NCBI RefSeq assembly: GCF_028710345.1
Contig: NZ_JAQTUH010000007.1
Span: 1-64,000, forward strand
From: Sulfuricurvum sp.
GTDB lineage: Bacteria > Campylobacterota > Campylobacteria > Campylobacterales > Sulfurimonadaceae
Reading direction: 5' to 3'
Length of the DNA stretch: 64,000 nt
Below the pieces are notes generated by a model. That model was not told where the DNA came from, ran no database searches, and saw nothing but the letters and a program-made list of their open reading frames with translations. The position numbers were made by a program, and so were the translations under genes. Positions 7,899 through 16,922 of this stretch are shown here, in pieces (position 1 is the first letter of the stretch; each line of letters begins with the position of its first letter).

Positions 7899-8693
7899 AT
7901 GATTGAATCAATTTTTGGATTTGTTGGTCGCCCTTTTTTAAATCTATTTGAGGGGATTGAGCGTTTTGGACTTTTTATACTCTTTCAAATGAGATTAATA
8001 CGTCTCTATCCTAGAGTATTTAAACGTCCTAAAATATTATTAACACAAATAGATATTATTGGGTTGGGGTGTGTTGGTGTTGTTACGTTAACCGCACTGT
8101 TTACAGGGATGGTTGAAGCGATTCAGCTCTATAGCGGATTTCATCAGTTTGGGATTGAAAGTTTTATCGGTTACACGATTTTTCTCTCTATCTCAAAAGA
8201 GTTGGGACCTGTATTTGCCTCGTTAATGCTTATTTCACGCTCTATCAGTGCTATGGCCGCAGAACTTGGGACGATGAAAGTGAGTGAACAAATCGATGCA
8301 ATCGATATTTTAGGGGTCGATTCAAAAGAATATCTTTTGGTTCCTCGTATTATTGCTACTGTTATTTCTTTACCGTTACTCGTTATTTGGTTTGACTTTG
8401 TTGCGATCTCATCAGCGTATTTAATCTCTACAGGTGCACTGGGTATTAATGGGGTCGTCTATCAAGATACCGTGATGCGATTGGGTGAGTTTAACGATAT
8501 TATGGCGGGTGTCATTAAAGCATTCGTTTTTGGATGGATTGTTAGTGCTATAGGAAGCTATATCGGATATCACACCACGGGTGGAGCACGCGGTGTTGGA
8601 GAATCGACGATTTACGCAGTTGTCTATTCGGCAGTTGCTATTTTTATTGCAAACTACTTTATTTCGTCACTCTTTTTGTATCTAGATTGGTAA
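7899..8693 (+). CDS. mlaE: MlaE-family lipid ABC transporter permease
   Basis: This 264-residue integral membrane protein has five or six hydrophobic segments and the MlaE signatures SKELGPVFASLMLISRSISAMAAELGTMKVSEQIDAID and a C-terminal GGARGVG block (positions about 100-150 and 225). MlaE permeases move phospholipids between inner and outer membranes with an MlaF ATPase and an MlaD-type MCE protein. Neither partner is adjacent. The gene ends back-to-back with the convergent carbonic anhydrase gene. Confidence 0.88.
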   Translation: MIESIFGFVGRPFLNLFEGIERFGLFILFQMRLIRLYPRVFKRPKILLTQIDIIGLGCVGVVTLTALFTGMVEAIQLYSGFHQFGIESFIGYTIFLSISKELGPVFASLMLISRSISAMAAELGTMKVSEQIDAIDILGVDSKEYLLVPRIIATVISLPLLVIWFDFVAISSAYLISTGALGINGVVYQDTVMRLGEFNDIMAGVIKAFVFGWIVSAIGSYIGYHTTGGARGVGESTIYAVVYSAVAIFIANYFISSLFLYLDW

Positions 8694-9368
8694 TTAATCC
8701 CCTAGCTCGCTGAGGGGACGAAACTGGTAGGTTTCAGGATCATAATAATCTATTGCACCGGTTTCTATATCGTAGTACCAACCGTGGATAAATAGCTTCT
8801 CCTCTTCTGCCAATTTTTTGACGTATGGGTAGGTAAGGAGATTTTCGATTTGAGTAACGATGGAAAGTTGTTCCGTTGCACGAAGTAACTCCTCTTTGGG
8901 TGCGTCGTTCCCAAGTGTTATCATCGCCATGGTCTTAGCTTTTTCTCCTAGTGTAAGCCATTTGGCAGTATGCACCATCGAAGTTTGACAAGAACTTTTA
9001 TAAAGAGCTGCGATTGCACCGCAATGGGAATGCCCGCATATAATAATTTCAGAGACTTCAAGTACACTGACCGCGTATTCTATAGCTGCTGCGGTGGAGT
9101 GAAAATCTTCATCCGGTTTATAGGGGGCAACAAAGTTTCCGATATTTCGAACGACAAATAAATCACCTGGATCGGATTGGATGATGAGATCGGGAATAAC
9201 ACGAGAATCCGAACATCCGATAAATAATGTACGAGGATTTTGTCCCTCTTTCACAAGGCTTAAAAGATGCGCTTCATTTTTTTTAAAGTAGGTTTGTTGA
9301 AAGGTTTCATTCCCCTCCGCAAACTCTTTGAGACGTTGGACACTTTGATCGGCGGCGTTTAGTGACAC
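8694..9368 (-). CDS. can: Beta-carbonic anhydrase
   Basis: This 224-residue protein interconverts CO2 and bicarbonate. The zinc ligands are C52 (in CSDSRV), H113 and C116 (in GHSHCG), and the D54/R56 dyad is intact. No signal peptide is seen, so it is cytoplasmic, where it could supply bicarbonate or CO2 for autotrophic carbon fixation and lipid or pyrimidine synthesis. Its start overlaps the upstream 90-residue unknown gene by 10 bp, implying one transcript. Confidence 0.93.
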   Translation of the reverse strand: MSLNAADQSVQRLKEFAEGNETFQQTYFKKNEAHLLSLVKEGQNPRTLFIGCSDSRVIPDLIIQSDPGDLFVVRNIGNFVAPYKPDEDFHSTAAAIEYAVSVLEVSEIIICGHSHCGAIAALYKSSCQTSMVHTAKWLTLGEKAKTMAMITLGNDAPKEELLRATEQLSIVTQIENLLTYPYVKKLAEEEKLFIHGWYYDIETGAIDYYDPETYQFRPLSELGD

Positions 9369-9631
9369 TCTTCAATCCCTAATTGTTTAATAATCGCTTC
9401 ATACACTTTTCCACCTTCACGGTCACAATCGTCATGGTATTCAATCGTAATCATCCTTTTCCCTTCAGTCACGGCTCCACCGTAAATATTAGGGGTAATC
9501 GAACATAACGGTGTACATTCTTCAATCGCTTTTTCAATTAATTGGTGCTCTTCCTCGGTTGAATAGGCGAGTGAAAGTTTAGTGTAGAGCTCTTCTGATT
9601 TGTGGTCGGCAATAATAGAACATACTGGCAT
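9359..9631 (-). CDS. Unknown small Cys-rich protein
   Basis: I do not recognise this 90-residue protein. It has five cysteines (including CSI near the N-terminus, CTPLC in the middle, and CH at the C-terminus), no signal peptide and no membrane segment. A good AAGGATATTTAATG start region supports translation. It overlaps the carbonic anhydrase gene by 10 bp, so the two are probably translated together. Metal binding is possible but unproven. Confidence 0.6.
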   Translation of the reverse strand: MPVCSIIADHKSEELYTKLSLAYSTEEEHQLIEKAIEECTPLCSITPNIYGGAVTEGKRMITIEYHDDCDREGGKVYEAIIKQLGIEECH

Positions 9632-9675
9632 TAAATATCCTTCGTTTGTAATGGGTTATTATACGAAAATTTAGG

Positions 9676-11028
9676 TTAAAACCACTCCAATAATTTACTC
9701 ACTTCATCAATTTCGTAACATTTTATGGAAGTTTTTTCGAGAGGCTTTTTCGGGATTAATGCTTTGGTAATCTGTTGAGAGGCTGCCTCTTTTAGTCGTT
9801 GATCGAGCTGATACACCTCACGAATATCACCCACGAGGGAAACTTCGCCGATAAATACCGTCTCTTTAGAGATGGCACGGTTGCGAAAACTGCTGATGAT
9901 AGCGGCTAAAATTGCTAAATCGGCAGAAGTCTCGGTGATTTTTATCCCTCCAGTGATGTTGATGAAAACATCATAACTATTGAGAGGAATTTCGAGTTTT
10001 CGCTCCAATAATGCGAGAAGCATATTGAGACGGTTGTTCTCGAACCCTGTTGCCTGACGTTTCGGATTAGGGGCATGGGTATCGCTGACCAGTGCTTGTA
10101 CCTCTAAAACAATGGGGCGAGTCCCCTCCATGATAACGGTGAGGGCAGAACCGCTTTGGGATTTGGTACGGTTAAAAAAGCGCGAGGAGAGATCTTTTGC
10201 CGATACCAAACCATCGTGGCGCATCTCAAATACTCCGATCTCACTGGTTGGACCAAAACGATTTTTAAATCCTCGGAGTATTCGGAGTTCATGTCCGCTG
10301 TCCCCCTCAAAATAGAGGACAACATCCACCATATGCTCCAACACGCGAGGTCCTGCAATGGAACCCTCTTTGGTGATGTGCCCGATGATAAAGATAGCAA
10401 TACGACGCTCTTTGGCAATCCGCATCAAATCAAAGGTGATTTGGCGTACCTGTGTTACCGATCCGGGTGCTGAGGCAATGGTTTCAGAATAGAGCGTTTG
10501 GATAGAGTCGATGATAATACACTCATAAGAGCGTTCATGGAGCTCACTGAGAACCTGTTCCAGTCGTATTTCGGCGAGGAGAAAGAGATTATCGACATTG
10601 GCTCCTAGACGATTGGCACGGAGTTTAATCTGCCCTTCGCTCTCTTCACCCGATACATAGAGGACATTACGGTTTTGGCGTGCGAGGTTGGAACCGATTT
10701 TGAGTAACAGGGTCGATTTTCCAACCCCAGGACTTCCTCCGATGAGGACTAATGAACCGGGAACTACCCCACCACCGAGCACCATATCGAGTTCGGCATC
10801 ATCACTGCTAAATCGCTCAGTGTGCTCTTCGACAATTTGAGTAATCTCTTTGGCTTTTGCACCAGCTAGTGGGGAGGAAGAGGTGGTAAGTTTGACGATT
10901 TCTTGTTGTTGTTCATTCAGCTCGATAAAGCTATCCCATCCACCGCAGTTGGTACATTTTCCCATCCATTTAGGGGTGGTAAATCCGCAGTGTTGACACT
11001 CAAATAAGGTTGATTTTTTCTTTGCCAT
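9676..11028 (-). CDS. radA: DNA repair protein RadA
   Basis: This 450-residue RecA-related helicase promotes branch migration in recombination and repair. It has an N-terminal C4 zinc finger (C11, C14, C25, C28), Walker A GGSPGVGKST near residue 100, the RadA-specific KNRFG motif near residue 255, and a C-terminal Lon-protease-like domain. The length is standard. It lies alone, with 87 bp separating it from the cyclase gene that precedes it in coordinate order on the same strand. Confidence 0.95.
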   Translation of the reverse strand: MAKKKSTLFECQHCGFTTPKWMGKCTNCGGWDSFIELNEQQQEIVKLTTSSSPLAGAKAKEITQIVEEHTERFSSDDAELDMVLGGGVVPGSLVLIGGSPGVGKSTLLLKIGSNLARQNRNVLYVSGEESEGQIKLRANRLGANVDNLFLLAEIRLEQVLSELHERSYECIIIDSIQTLYSETIASAPGSVTQVRQITFDLMRIAKERRIAIFIIGHITKEGSIAGPRVLEHMVDVVLYFEGDSGHELRILRGFKNRFGPTSEIGVFEMRHDGLVSAKDLSSRFFNRTKSQSGSALTVIMEGTRPIVLEVQALVSDTHAPNPKRQATGFENNRLNMLLALLERKLEIPLNSYDVFINITGGIKITETSADLAILAAIISSFRNRAISKETVFIGEVSLVGDIREVYQLDQRLKEAASQQITKALIPKKPLEKTSIKCYEIDEVSKLLEWF

Positions 11029-11115
11029 ATATTAGTTCATTTCGTAAAAATTGGATGCATAATTGTAGCAGAGAATACAATAGTACGTTAAAAAATGGCA
11101 AGGTGACATATATAT

Positions 11116-13203
11116 CTATTTTTCATCCAGATAAAGAACTCCATTTTTAAAAGACATTTTTTCGGAACGAATTTTTTGAATGATGGAGAGATACGATTTA
11201 CTAACGAAATCTAAGGATGCTAAATGTTGAAATTGCTCTTCAGCTTTATTCAAATCTCCGGTGTATAAAAGTGTGAGTGCTTCATGATAGGGGAGAAAAA
11301 AATTGCTATCGGATAATGATGACCACGGTTCATATACACGAACAGGAAGGCTACGACCTACAACGCCGATAAGACCTAATTCTCTGCAAACATAACGGTC
11401 ACTGAGTAATAATTTGGTATCTTCTGAAATCATAATGTAGGTAGAAAATTGTTTATTGGCTGATTCTAATCGAGAAGCTAGATTTCCCGCATCACCGATA
11501 AAGGTATAATCAAACCGTTTTTCTGTCCCTAAATTACCGATAATTACTTCACCGGTGTGGATACCGAATCGGGTTTTGATGGCATAACCATAGCGTTCGA
11601 CAAAATGAGGATTATACTCGTGTAAACGTTTTTGACACTGAAGAGCAGCTTCTACCGCGAGTATCGCGTGATCGTTTTGTGGGAGCGGTGCGTTCCAAAA
11701 AGCAATGATTGCGTCCCCCTCATATTTATCGATAGTCCCTCCAAGATCCATGATAATATCACTCATTAAACCTAAATATTCATTCAAAAAACGGGCTAAT
11801 ATTTCCGGTTCCATATGGGTTGATATGGTCGTGAACCCTTCTATATCGGAAAAGAGAATGGATAATGTTTCCCGTCTTCCTCCCAGTTTTAAATTTTCTG
11901 GATGTTTAATTAAAGAATCGATTACTTGTGGGCTAATATAACGGGAAAAAGCATTTTTAATAAAACGTTTTTGAGCACCTTCATGAAAATATTTAATCCC
12001 AAATGCACTAAGCCAAGCGAGGGTAATTCCAACAATAAAAACAGCAAGGTGGAACCAAATAGTAAAGTAATAGGTGATGATGCTAGTGATAATTACTAAA
12101 GTTAGTGCAATAATCGGATAGAGTGATCCTATCAATAATGAAGCATGGTAGCGTACACCAAATAAGATAGCAAAGATGATAACAAATAGTGCAATATAGG
12201 TGATACTTGAGGGTGCTTCGGATACAAAATCGTTGTGCAGTAGATTGTCTAATATCGTTGCATGAATTTCTGCTCCGGGATAGACATTTTGTAAAGGGGT
12301 ACTTTTTAAATCCATAAGACCGGGTGCGCTAACACCGATAATGACGTAGCTATTTTTAAATGTAGTAGAGGGTATCATCCCCTTTTTTCCCTCATCTTCT
12401 AAAATTTTGGATGCTATAACGGATGCGGCATTAAAAGTTTTATAAGTTTGAGATGGACCATGATAGTTAATAATTGCTTTATATTCAGAGGTCAAAGGGG
12501 TACATTGATGATTGAGGCAAAATTGTTTTTCAAAATAGTGGTAGGTTGACGAGGGATGAGAGATTAAATATCCACTAAGAGATAAAGAGGGGACATTGAA
12601 TCCGTCAAATGATTGAACTAAAGTTGTTTTTCGAGTGATACCATCACTATCGGGTATTGATACAACCGAGCCAAGTGTATTAAAAGCCGATCCAATTGGC
12701 TCGGTTGGAAAGGAGGCATGGGTATGAGATATTGTATCGATCATGATTGGCTGGTAGATTGGTTTTAGAAGTTCTTTTGGCCATTGAATACTCTCTCCTT
12801 GGGTTGAACTCAGAATCACTGCCCCTACGCTATTGTTATCTATTAATGAACTGGCAAAACGTTGGTCATCTTGTTTACCGTAAAAAGAGGGTTCAGAGAA
12901 AAGCATATCAAATAGTATGGCTTTCGCTCCCCCTTTTTTACAATGATCAACGATAGCGGAGTACATTTCTCTAGGCCATGGCCATGAGAGATTATTGTTA
13001 TTCTCAGCCCAATCGAGCGAACTTTGATCTATAAGTATAAGTTTAATCGATGGATCGTGTTTCGTTGGTTTGCTTAAATAGGTAACTCGAAGATCCCACA
13101 AACCATTCTCAAAACCATCAAGAGTATGGGTAAATTGAGCAAAAAATACAATAAGCACAATAACTACCGCCAAAGCAGTAGAGTGAATAATTGGGTTTTT
13201 CAT
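11116..13203 (-). CDS. CHASE2-domain class III adenylyl cyclase
   Basis: This 695-residue membrane protein has an N-terminal helix (about 7-25), an extracytoplasmic CHASE2 sensor (about 30-325), three closely spaced helices (about 335-410), and a cyclase catalytic domain (about 445-620). SILFSDIEGFT carries a metal Asp. DKYEGDAIIAF has the lysine that in class III cyclases selects ATP, so cAMP is the likely product. FDYTFIGD and NLASRLE complete the site. It is the last gene of an SH3-M48-cyclase operon, 1 bp after the peptidase gene. The signal sensed is unknown. Confidence 0.88.
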   Translation of the reverse strand: MKNPIIHSTALAVVIVLIVFFAQFTHTLDGFENGLWDLRVTYLSKPTKHDPSIKLILIDQSSLDWAENNNNLSWPWPREMYSAIVDHCKKGGAKAILFDMLFSEPSFYGKQDDQRFASSLIDNNSVGAVILSSTQGESIQWPKELLKPIYQPIMIDTISHTHASFPTEPIGSAFNTLGSVVSIPDSDGITRKTTLVQSFDGFNVPSLSLSGYLISHPSSTYHYFEKQFCLNHQCTPLTSEYKAIINYHGPSQTYKTFNAASVIASKILEDEGKKGMIPSTTFKNSYVIIGVSAPGLMDLKSTPLQNVYPGAEIHATILDNLLHNDFVSEAPSSITYIALFVIIFAILFGVRYHASLLIGSLYPIIALTLVIITSIITYYFTIWFHLAVFIVGITLAWLSAFGIKYFHEGAQKRFIKNAFSRYISPQVIDSLIKHPENLKLGGRRETLSILFSDIEGFTTISTHMEPEILARFLNEYLGLMSDIIMDLGGTIDKYEGDAIIAFWNAPLPQNDHAILAVEAALQCQKRLHEYNPHFVERYGYAIKTRFGIHTGEVIIGNLGTEKRFDYTFIGDAGNLASRLESANKQFSTYIMISEDTKLLLSDRYVCRELGLIGVVGRSLPVRVYEPWSSLSDSNFFLPYHEALTLLYTGDLNKAEEQFQHLASLDFVSKSYLSIIQKIRSEKMSFKNGVLYLDEK

Positions 13204-13204
13204 T

Positions 13205-14104
13205 TTAAATTTTTGCTAAATTTGTTTGAAAACGGTTATTTCGGATTATCGGTATTTCAATTTTGAGGGGATTTGCTTCTTCAATCGCTTTTAGGCGATC
13301 TGATGGAGATGGATGAGTTGAAGCAAAGCCCGTTTGTCCCGGTTTTATTTTTTGTTCCATTAAATGGAGCATTTCACTCATAGAAGAGGGGTTATACCCA
13401 GATTTTTCAAGGATAGCGAGTGCAGTTTTATCAGCTTGCATCTCATATTCTCGTGAATATCCATTGACAATCATAGTGTTGACGATATCACTGATACTCC
13501 CTTCAAAAGTTGTAACGAGTTTTGCAATATTTTTATTGGAGTAATGTTTTGATGCTTCGATAGTGAGTACTGAACCCATTTCACTCCATCGACTGCTTTT
13601 AATCGTTTGCAGTCCGTGACGGTTTGTGATGTGAGCAAGTTCATGTGCGATAATTGCGGCAACGGCATCTTCACTTCCAGCGCATTGCAAAATACCCCGT
13701 GTTAAGAAAATAAAACCTCCCGGTGCCGCAAAGGCGTTAATTTCATCAGAATCTAAAATTTGAAAATGGTAACCTCCATAAGTATGTGGCAACTCTGAAT
13801 GGAATGATAATTGATAACCGATTTGATTGACATAACTCTGTGCTTTACTATTGGAATAAGGCTTATAACGACTTAAAATTGTTGCAGAAACGGTTCGTCC
13901 GATGTAATATTCTTGTTCGGGAGTGATATCTTCCATTGATTTAACTAACGTATTACTAAGTTTTGAGATCGATTCTCGCTTTTCGTGTGAGACACCTGTT
14001 AATGACATATAATTATCCAATGCCGCCGGTGTTAACATCTTATCCATATCTTGGACACAGCCACCAAAAAACAGTGCAATAAATAGCATAATAAATAGTT
14101 TCAT
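13205..14104 (-). CDS. M48-family metallopeptidase lipoprotein
   Basis: This 299-residue protein starts with a lipoprotein signal peptide (FFGGC, lipidated C16). The zinc site HELAH lies near residue 150 and a third-ligand glutamate lies in SREYEMQADKTALAIL. The C-terminal STHPSPSDRL is typical of BepA/LoiP-like periplasmic M48 proteases, which degrade or assist misfolded envelope proteins. It sits between an SH3 protein and a membrane adenylyl cyclase in one operon, which hints at an envelope-state sensing module. Confidence 0.88.
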   Translation of the reverse strand: MKLFIMLFIALFFGGCVQDMDKMLTPAALDNYMSLTGVSHEKRESISKLSNTLVKSMEDITPEQEYYIGRTVSATILSRYKPYSNSKAQSYVNQIGYQLSFHSELPHTYGGYHFQILDSDEINAFAAPGGFIFLTRGILQCAGSEDAVAAIIAHELAHITNRHGLQTIKSSRWSEMGSVLTIEASKHYSNKNIAKLVTTFEGSISDIVNTMIVNGYSREYEMQADKTALAILEKSGYNPSSMSEMLHLMEQKIKPGQTGFASTHPSPSDRLKAIEEANPLKIEIPIIRNNRFQTNLAKI

Positions 14105-14113
14105 TTTTTCCCT

Positions 14114-14575
14114 TTACTCTGCCAACTTGCCATTTTTGACAAATTGTTGTTGTGTATCAGATGAAATTTGATACTTTTCCATCGCATCGACTAAATCAAA
14201 ATGGAGTTTTGGATTTTTATCTCGATATTGTGATTCAACTTGAGCGTTAAAGCCTTTGCCAGCCATAATAACTTCATTACTAGAAACATTTTGGGGAGCA
14301 TTGTCAGATAGGTCTGAAAGTACTATTTCCTTAGTGGTCAATGCAGATGAATGGAGCCACCCTTTTTTGGACGTAGCTTTTACTTCAACCCATTCCCCAT
14401 TTTTTTGAATCGATGTTACCGATTCACCATAATGTAACGATTGGAGTGTTTTTCCTAAAAAAGAGGGGGTGCTTTTGAGTGCGGCAGCTTTAATCTGAAC
14501 GTTCATCGTCTCAGCATTTACTAAAGTTGAGCACAGTATGGTGAAGAAAATAACACTTTTAAATCTCATTTTCAC
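14114..14575 (-). CDS. Exported SH3-domain protein
   Basis: This 153-residue protein has a signal peptide (about 1-22, cleaved near NA|ET) and a bacterial SH3-like domain (about 25-80: AALKSTPSFLGKTLQSL, WVEVK, GWLHSSAL). The C-terminal half is unfamiliar. The start is GTG 14575 with GGAG 5 bases upstream; ATG 14569 is an alternative. Bacterial SH3 domains often bind peptidoglycan. It is the first gene of the SH3-M48-cyclase operon. Confidence 0.75.
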   Translation of the reverse strand: MKMRFKSVIFFTILCSTLVNAETMNVQIKAAALKSTPSFLGKTLQSLHYGESVTSIQKNGEWVEVKATSKKGWLHSSALTTKEIVLSDLSDNAPQNVSSNEVIMAGKGFNAQVESQYRDKNPKLHFDLVDAMEKYQISSDTQQQFVKNGKLAE

Positions 14576-14684
14576 ATTTTCTCCTATAATGGCAGATTAT
14601 TCTTTTTATAATACCAACATTTTACATAAAATCATTATATTTGATTTATTTTAAATTTAAAGTGATGCAATATTGTGAATTTTT

Positions 14685-14719
<35 letters not shown>

Positions 14720-14764
14720 GTTTTAAAAATTAGTAAAATTTATGTTATTGAAGGATGTTTATAT

Positions 14765-14782
14765 AAAGGGAAGATTCCCTTT
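14765..14782 (-). terminator. Perfect 8-bp hairpin after ftsY
   Basis: AAAGGGAA (14765-14772) pairs perfectly with TTCCCTTT (14775-14782) across a 2-base loop, 21 bases past the ftsY stop. It is read on the minus strand as CCCTTT followed by TATATAAA, a weak U-rich tail, so a terminator for ftsY is plausible. Confidence 0.5.
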
Positions 14783-14802
14783 ACAGTAGTGATTATAAAA
14801 AA

Positions 14803-15690
14803 TTATGAATTTTTTTCTTCCCCAAAAATAGCGTCCAAAATTCCATCGACAAATTCGTATTTATTAAATGGAATTAGATGTTCGGGCTGTTCTCCAACAC
14901 CGATATAGAGGATAGGGAGTTGTAGTGCGTAAGCGATAGAAAATACAGAACCCCCTTTGGCAGTGCCGTCGAGTTTGGTGATGATGATTCCATCAACTCC
15001 CACCATCTCGTTAAATGCTTTGGCTTGAGAAATAGCCGATGATCCTTGCGTCCCGTCTAAAATCAAAATTTTATGATGAGGTGCTCCACTATGGGCTTTA
15101 TCACAGATACGGACGATTTTTTTAAGTTCATTCCCGAGATTGGTTTGGGTGTGCAATCGTCCTGCGGTATCGATAATAACTTGCTCAAACCCGCGTGCTT
15201 TAGCCGATTCGATAGTATCGTAGGCAACGGCGCTAGGATCGTGTCCTTGACGAGAGGAGACGATAGGGATTTCGAGTTTATCTGCCCAACGGGTGAGCTG
15301 CTCGATAGCGGCTGCTCTAAATGTATCGGCAGCACCGAGGATCACACGCTCCCCGTTATTGAGGTGATGTTGTGCCAGTTTTGCAATGGTCGTCGTTTTT
15401 CCTGCACCGTTTACCCCTATAATGAGGCTTACCGTCGGTTTGTCGGGATTTTGTGGAAGGGTGTTTTGGGCAAAACTCAATGTCGCAAGGAGCTTGGAAC
15501 GGAGCTGGTCGCGAGTAATATTTTCATTATAAAGCTCACGTAAAATGATTTCAACGAGATCGTATTCGATATCGGATTCAAGGAGAATATTTTCTAAATC
15601 ACTTTTACTAATCGTCGCTTTTTTTTCAGGGATTAGGGTATTGATTGCTTCGACTGTTTTTTGAAGACCTTTTTTGATAAAACTAAACAT
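14803..15690 (-). CDS. ftsY: Signal recognition particle receptor FtsY
   Basis: This 295-residue GTPase docks the SRP-ribosome complex at the membrane. It contains only the NG domain: the N helical bundle (about 1-80), the G1 P-loop GVNGAGKTTT near 108, the DTAGR motif, and TKLDGTAKGG. The long acidic A domain of E. coli FtsY is absent, as in many bacteria. It follows the thioredoxin-like lipoprotein gene by 2 bp, so the two probably share a transcript. Confidence 0.95.
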   Translation of the reverse strand: MFSFIKKGLQKTVEAINTLIPEKKATISKSDLENILLESDIEYDLVEIILRELYNENITRDQLRSKLLATLSFAQNTLPQNPDKPTVSLIIGVNGAGKTTTIAKLAQHHLNNGERVILGAADTFRAAAIEQLTRWADKLEIPIVSSRQGHDPSAVAYDTIESAKARGFEQVIIDTAGRLHTQTNLGNELKKIVRICDKAHSGAPHHKILILDGTQGSSAISQAKAFNEMVGVDGIIITKLDGTAKGGSVFSIAYALQLPILYIGVGEQPEHLIPFNKYEFVDGILDAIFGEEKNS

Positions 15691-15692
15691 AA

Positions 15693-16244
15693 TTATTTTC
15701 CTAACGCTTGAGCAATATCGCTATCAATCATCTCTTCGGGTGTTGCACCTTCATAATGGGTAACGTATTGTCCGTTTTTATACATTACCATCAACGGAAT
15801 CGGAAACTGTTGTCCAACACCTATAGTAGAGGCGATGGCACGAGAGAGATCTTGGTTTTGTGCTTTGTTTGAGATACGATATTCTCCACCGTATTTTTGT
15901 TTGAATTTTTCGAGTTCATCGTTGCTCACATCATCTTCAATAGTGATTCCCATAATGATAAGATTATCACCGTATTTTTTTTGTAAATTTCCAAGATGTT
16001 TCACTTCAGCACGACACGGTGGACACCAAGTAGCAAAGATATCAAACAAAACCACTTTGTCTTCTCCTGCATCGAGAGTAAAATTTGTTCCCCGTTTTTC
16101 GACGTTATATGATTTGCCTTCAGTATCGAGAAGATTAAAATTAGCGGTAGATACCATCGACTCTTCACTGGATTTTTCTCCGCATCCGGTTAAAAAAAAA
16201 GATATGGTTACTAATGGGACAAAAAGAAGTACAGCTAGACGCAT
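15693..16244 (-). CDS. TlpA/ResA-like thioredoxin lipoprotein
   Basis: This 183-residue protein has a lipoprotein signal (FFLTGC, Cys near residue 21) and a thioredoxin fold with the active site WCPPC. TlpA-type proteins reduce periplasmic disulfides, often for cytochrome c or copper-centre assembly. I start it at ATG 16244, preceded by AAAGG at 7 bases. An upstream TTG at 16292 would add 16 residues before the signal peptide and is unlikely. It is co-oriented with ftsY. Confidence 0.87.
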   Translation of the reverse strand: MRLAVLLFVPLVTISFFLTGCGEKSSEESMVSTANFNLLDTEGKSYNVEKRGTNFTLDAGEDKVVLFDIFATWCPPCRAEVKHLGNLQKKYGDNLIIMGITIEDDVSNDELEKFKQKYGGEYRISNKAQNQDLSRAIASTIGVGQQFPIPLMVMYKNGQYVTHYEGATPEEMIDSDIAQALGK

Positions 16245-16301
16245 ATAAAAAACCTTTAATTCGATAAAATTAGGGTGATTATAACGAAGCAAAGGTAAAA
16301 A

Positions 16302-16922
16302 GTGACCAAAAGCGATTTTAGAAGTGAGTGTTTAAAACGGCACAAATCTCTCTCTCCCCATACAAAAAAATATCGAGATTTTCGTGTTAATCACCATCTT
16401 ATGAATATACTTCGTCATCATAAGGGGAAACGTATCCTATTTTATTGGCCATTTGGATTTGAAGCCGATATCCGTCGTACAATCTTTGCCCTTAGAGCGA
16501 AAAAAACAATATATTTACCGTTTATGGATGACATCAGTTTCAAAATGGTACCATTGAGATTGCCGTTGGAACATAAAGCTTTTGGGATTTATGAGCCACG
16601 GAATTCGTGTTTAAATATAAAATTAATTGATATAGCTATAGTTCCCGTCGTGGGTGTGGATGGATCCGGTGCTCGAATAGGATTCGGCAAGGGTATGTAT
16701 GATCGTTTTTTCCCCACACTTAAGGCGAAGCCGTTAACCATTTTTGTACAGTCGCACTACTGTTATACACCAAAATTATTGTGTGATGATTATGATGTGC
16801 GCGGTGATATTTTAATCACTCCCGAGGGGATTCGTAGTTTAAAGGATAGTAATGTTAGAAGAACTACTCGTCAGTGGCAGTTTCGCCATGGTAGGTGTAG
16901 TCGTCGGATTTTTAATTGCTAG
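16302..16922 (+). CDS. 5-formyltetrahydrofolate cyclo-ligase
   Basis: This 206-residue ATP-dependent enzyme converts 5-formyl-THF to 5,10-methenyl-THF. The motif GFGKGMYDRFF near residue 125 and the preceding VPVVGVDGSGARIG are characteristic. The start is GTG 16302 with AAAGG 6 bases upstream. The last 24 codons overlap the start of rny by 71 bp in another frame. This Arg-rich tail is not conserved-looking and may be a by-product of the overlap. Confidence 0.85.
   Translation: MTKSDFRSECLKRHKSLSPHTKKYRDFRVNHHLMNILRHHKGKRILFYWPFGFEADIRRTIFALRAKKTIYLPFMDDISFKMVPLRLPLEHKAFGIYEPRNSCLNIKLIDIAIVPVVGVDGSGARIGFGKGMYDRFFPTLKAKPLTIFVQSHYCYTPKLLCDDYDVRGDILITPEGIRSLKDSNVRRTTRQWQFRHGRCSRRIFNC

Noticed and set aside
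16245-16292. TTG start for the TlpA-like lipoprotein
   Set aside because: It would bury the lipoprotein signal behind 16 residues; ATG 16244 has AAAGG at proper distance.
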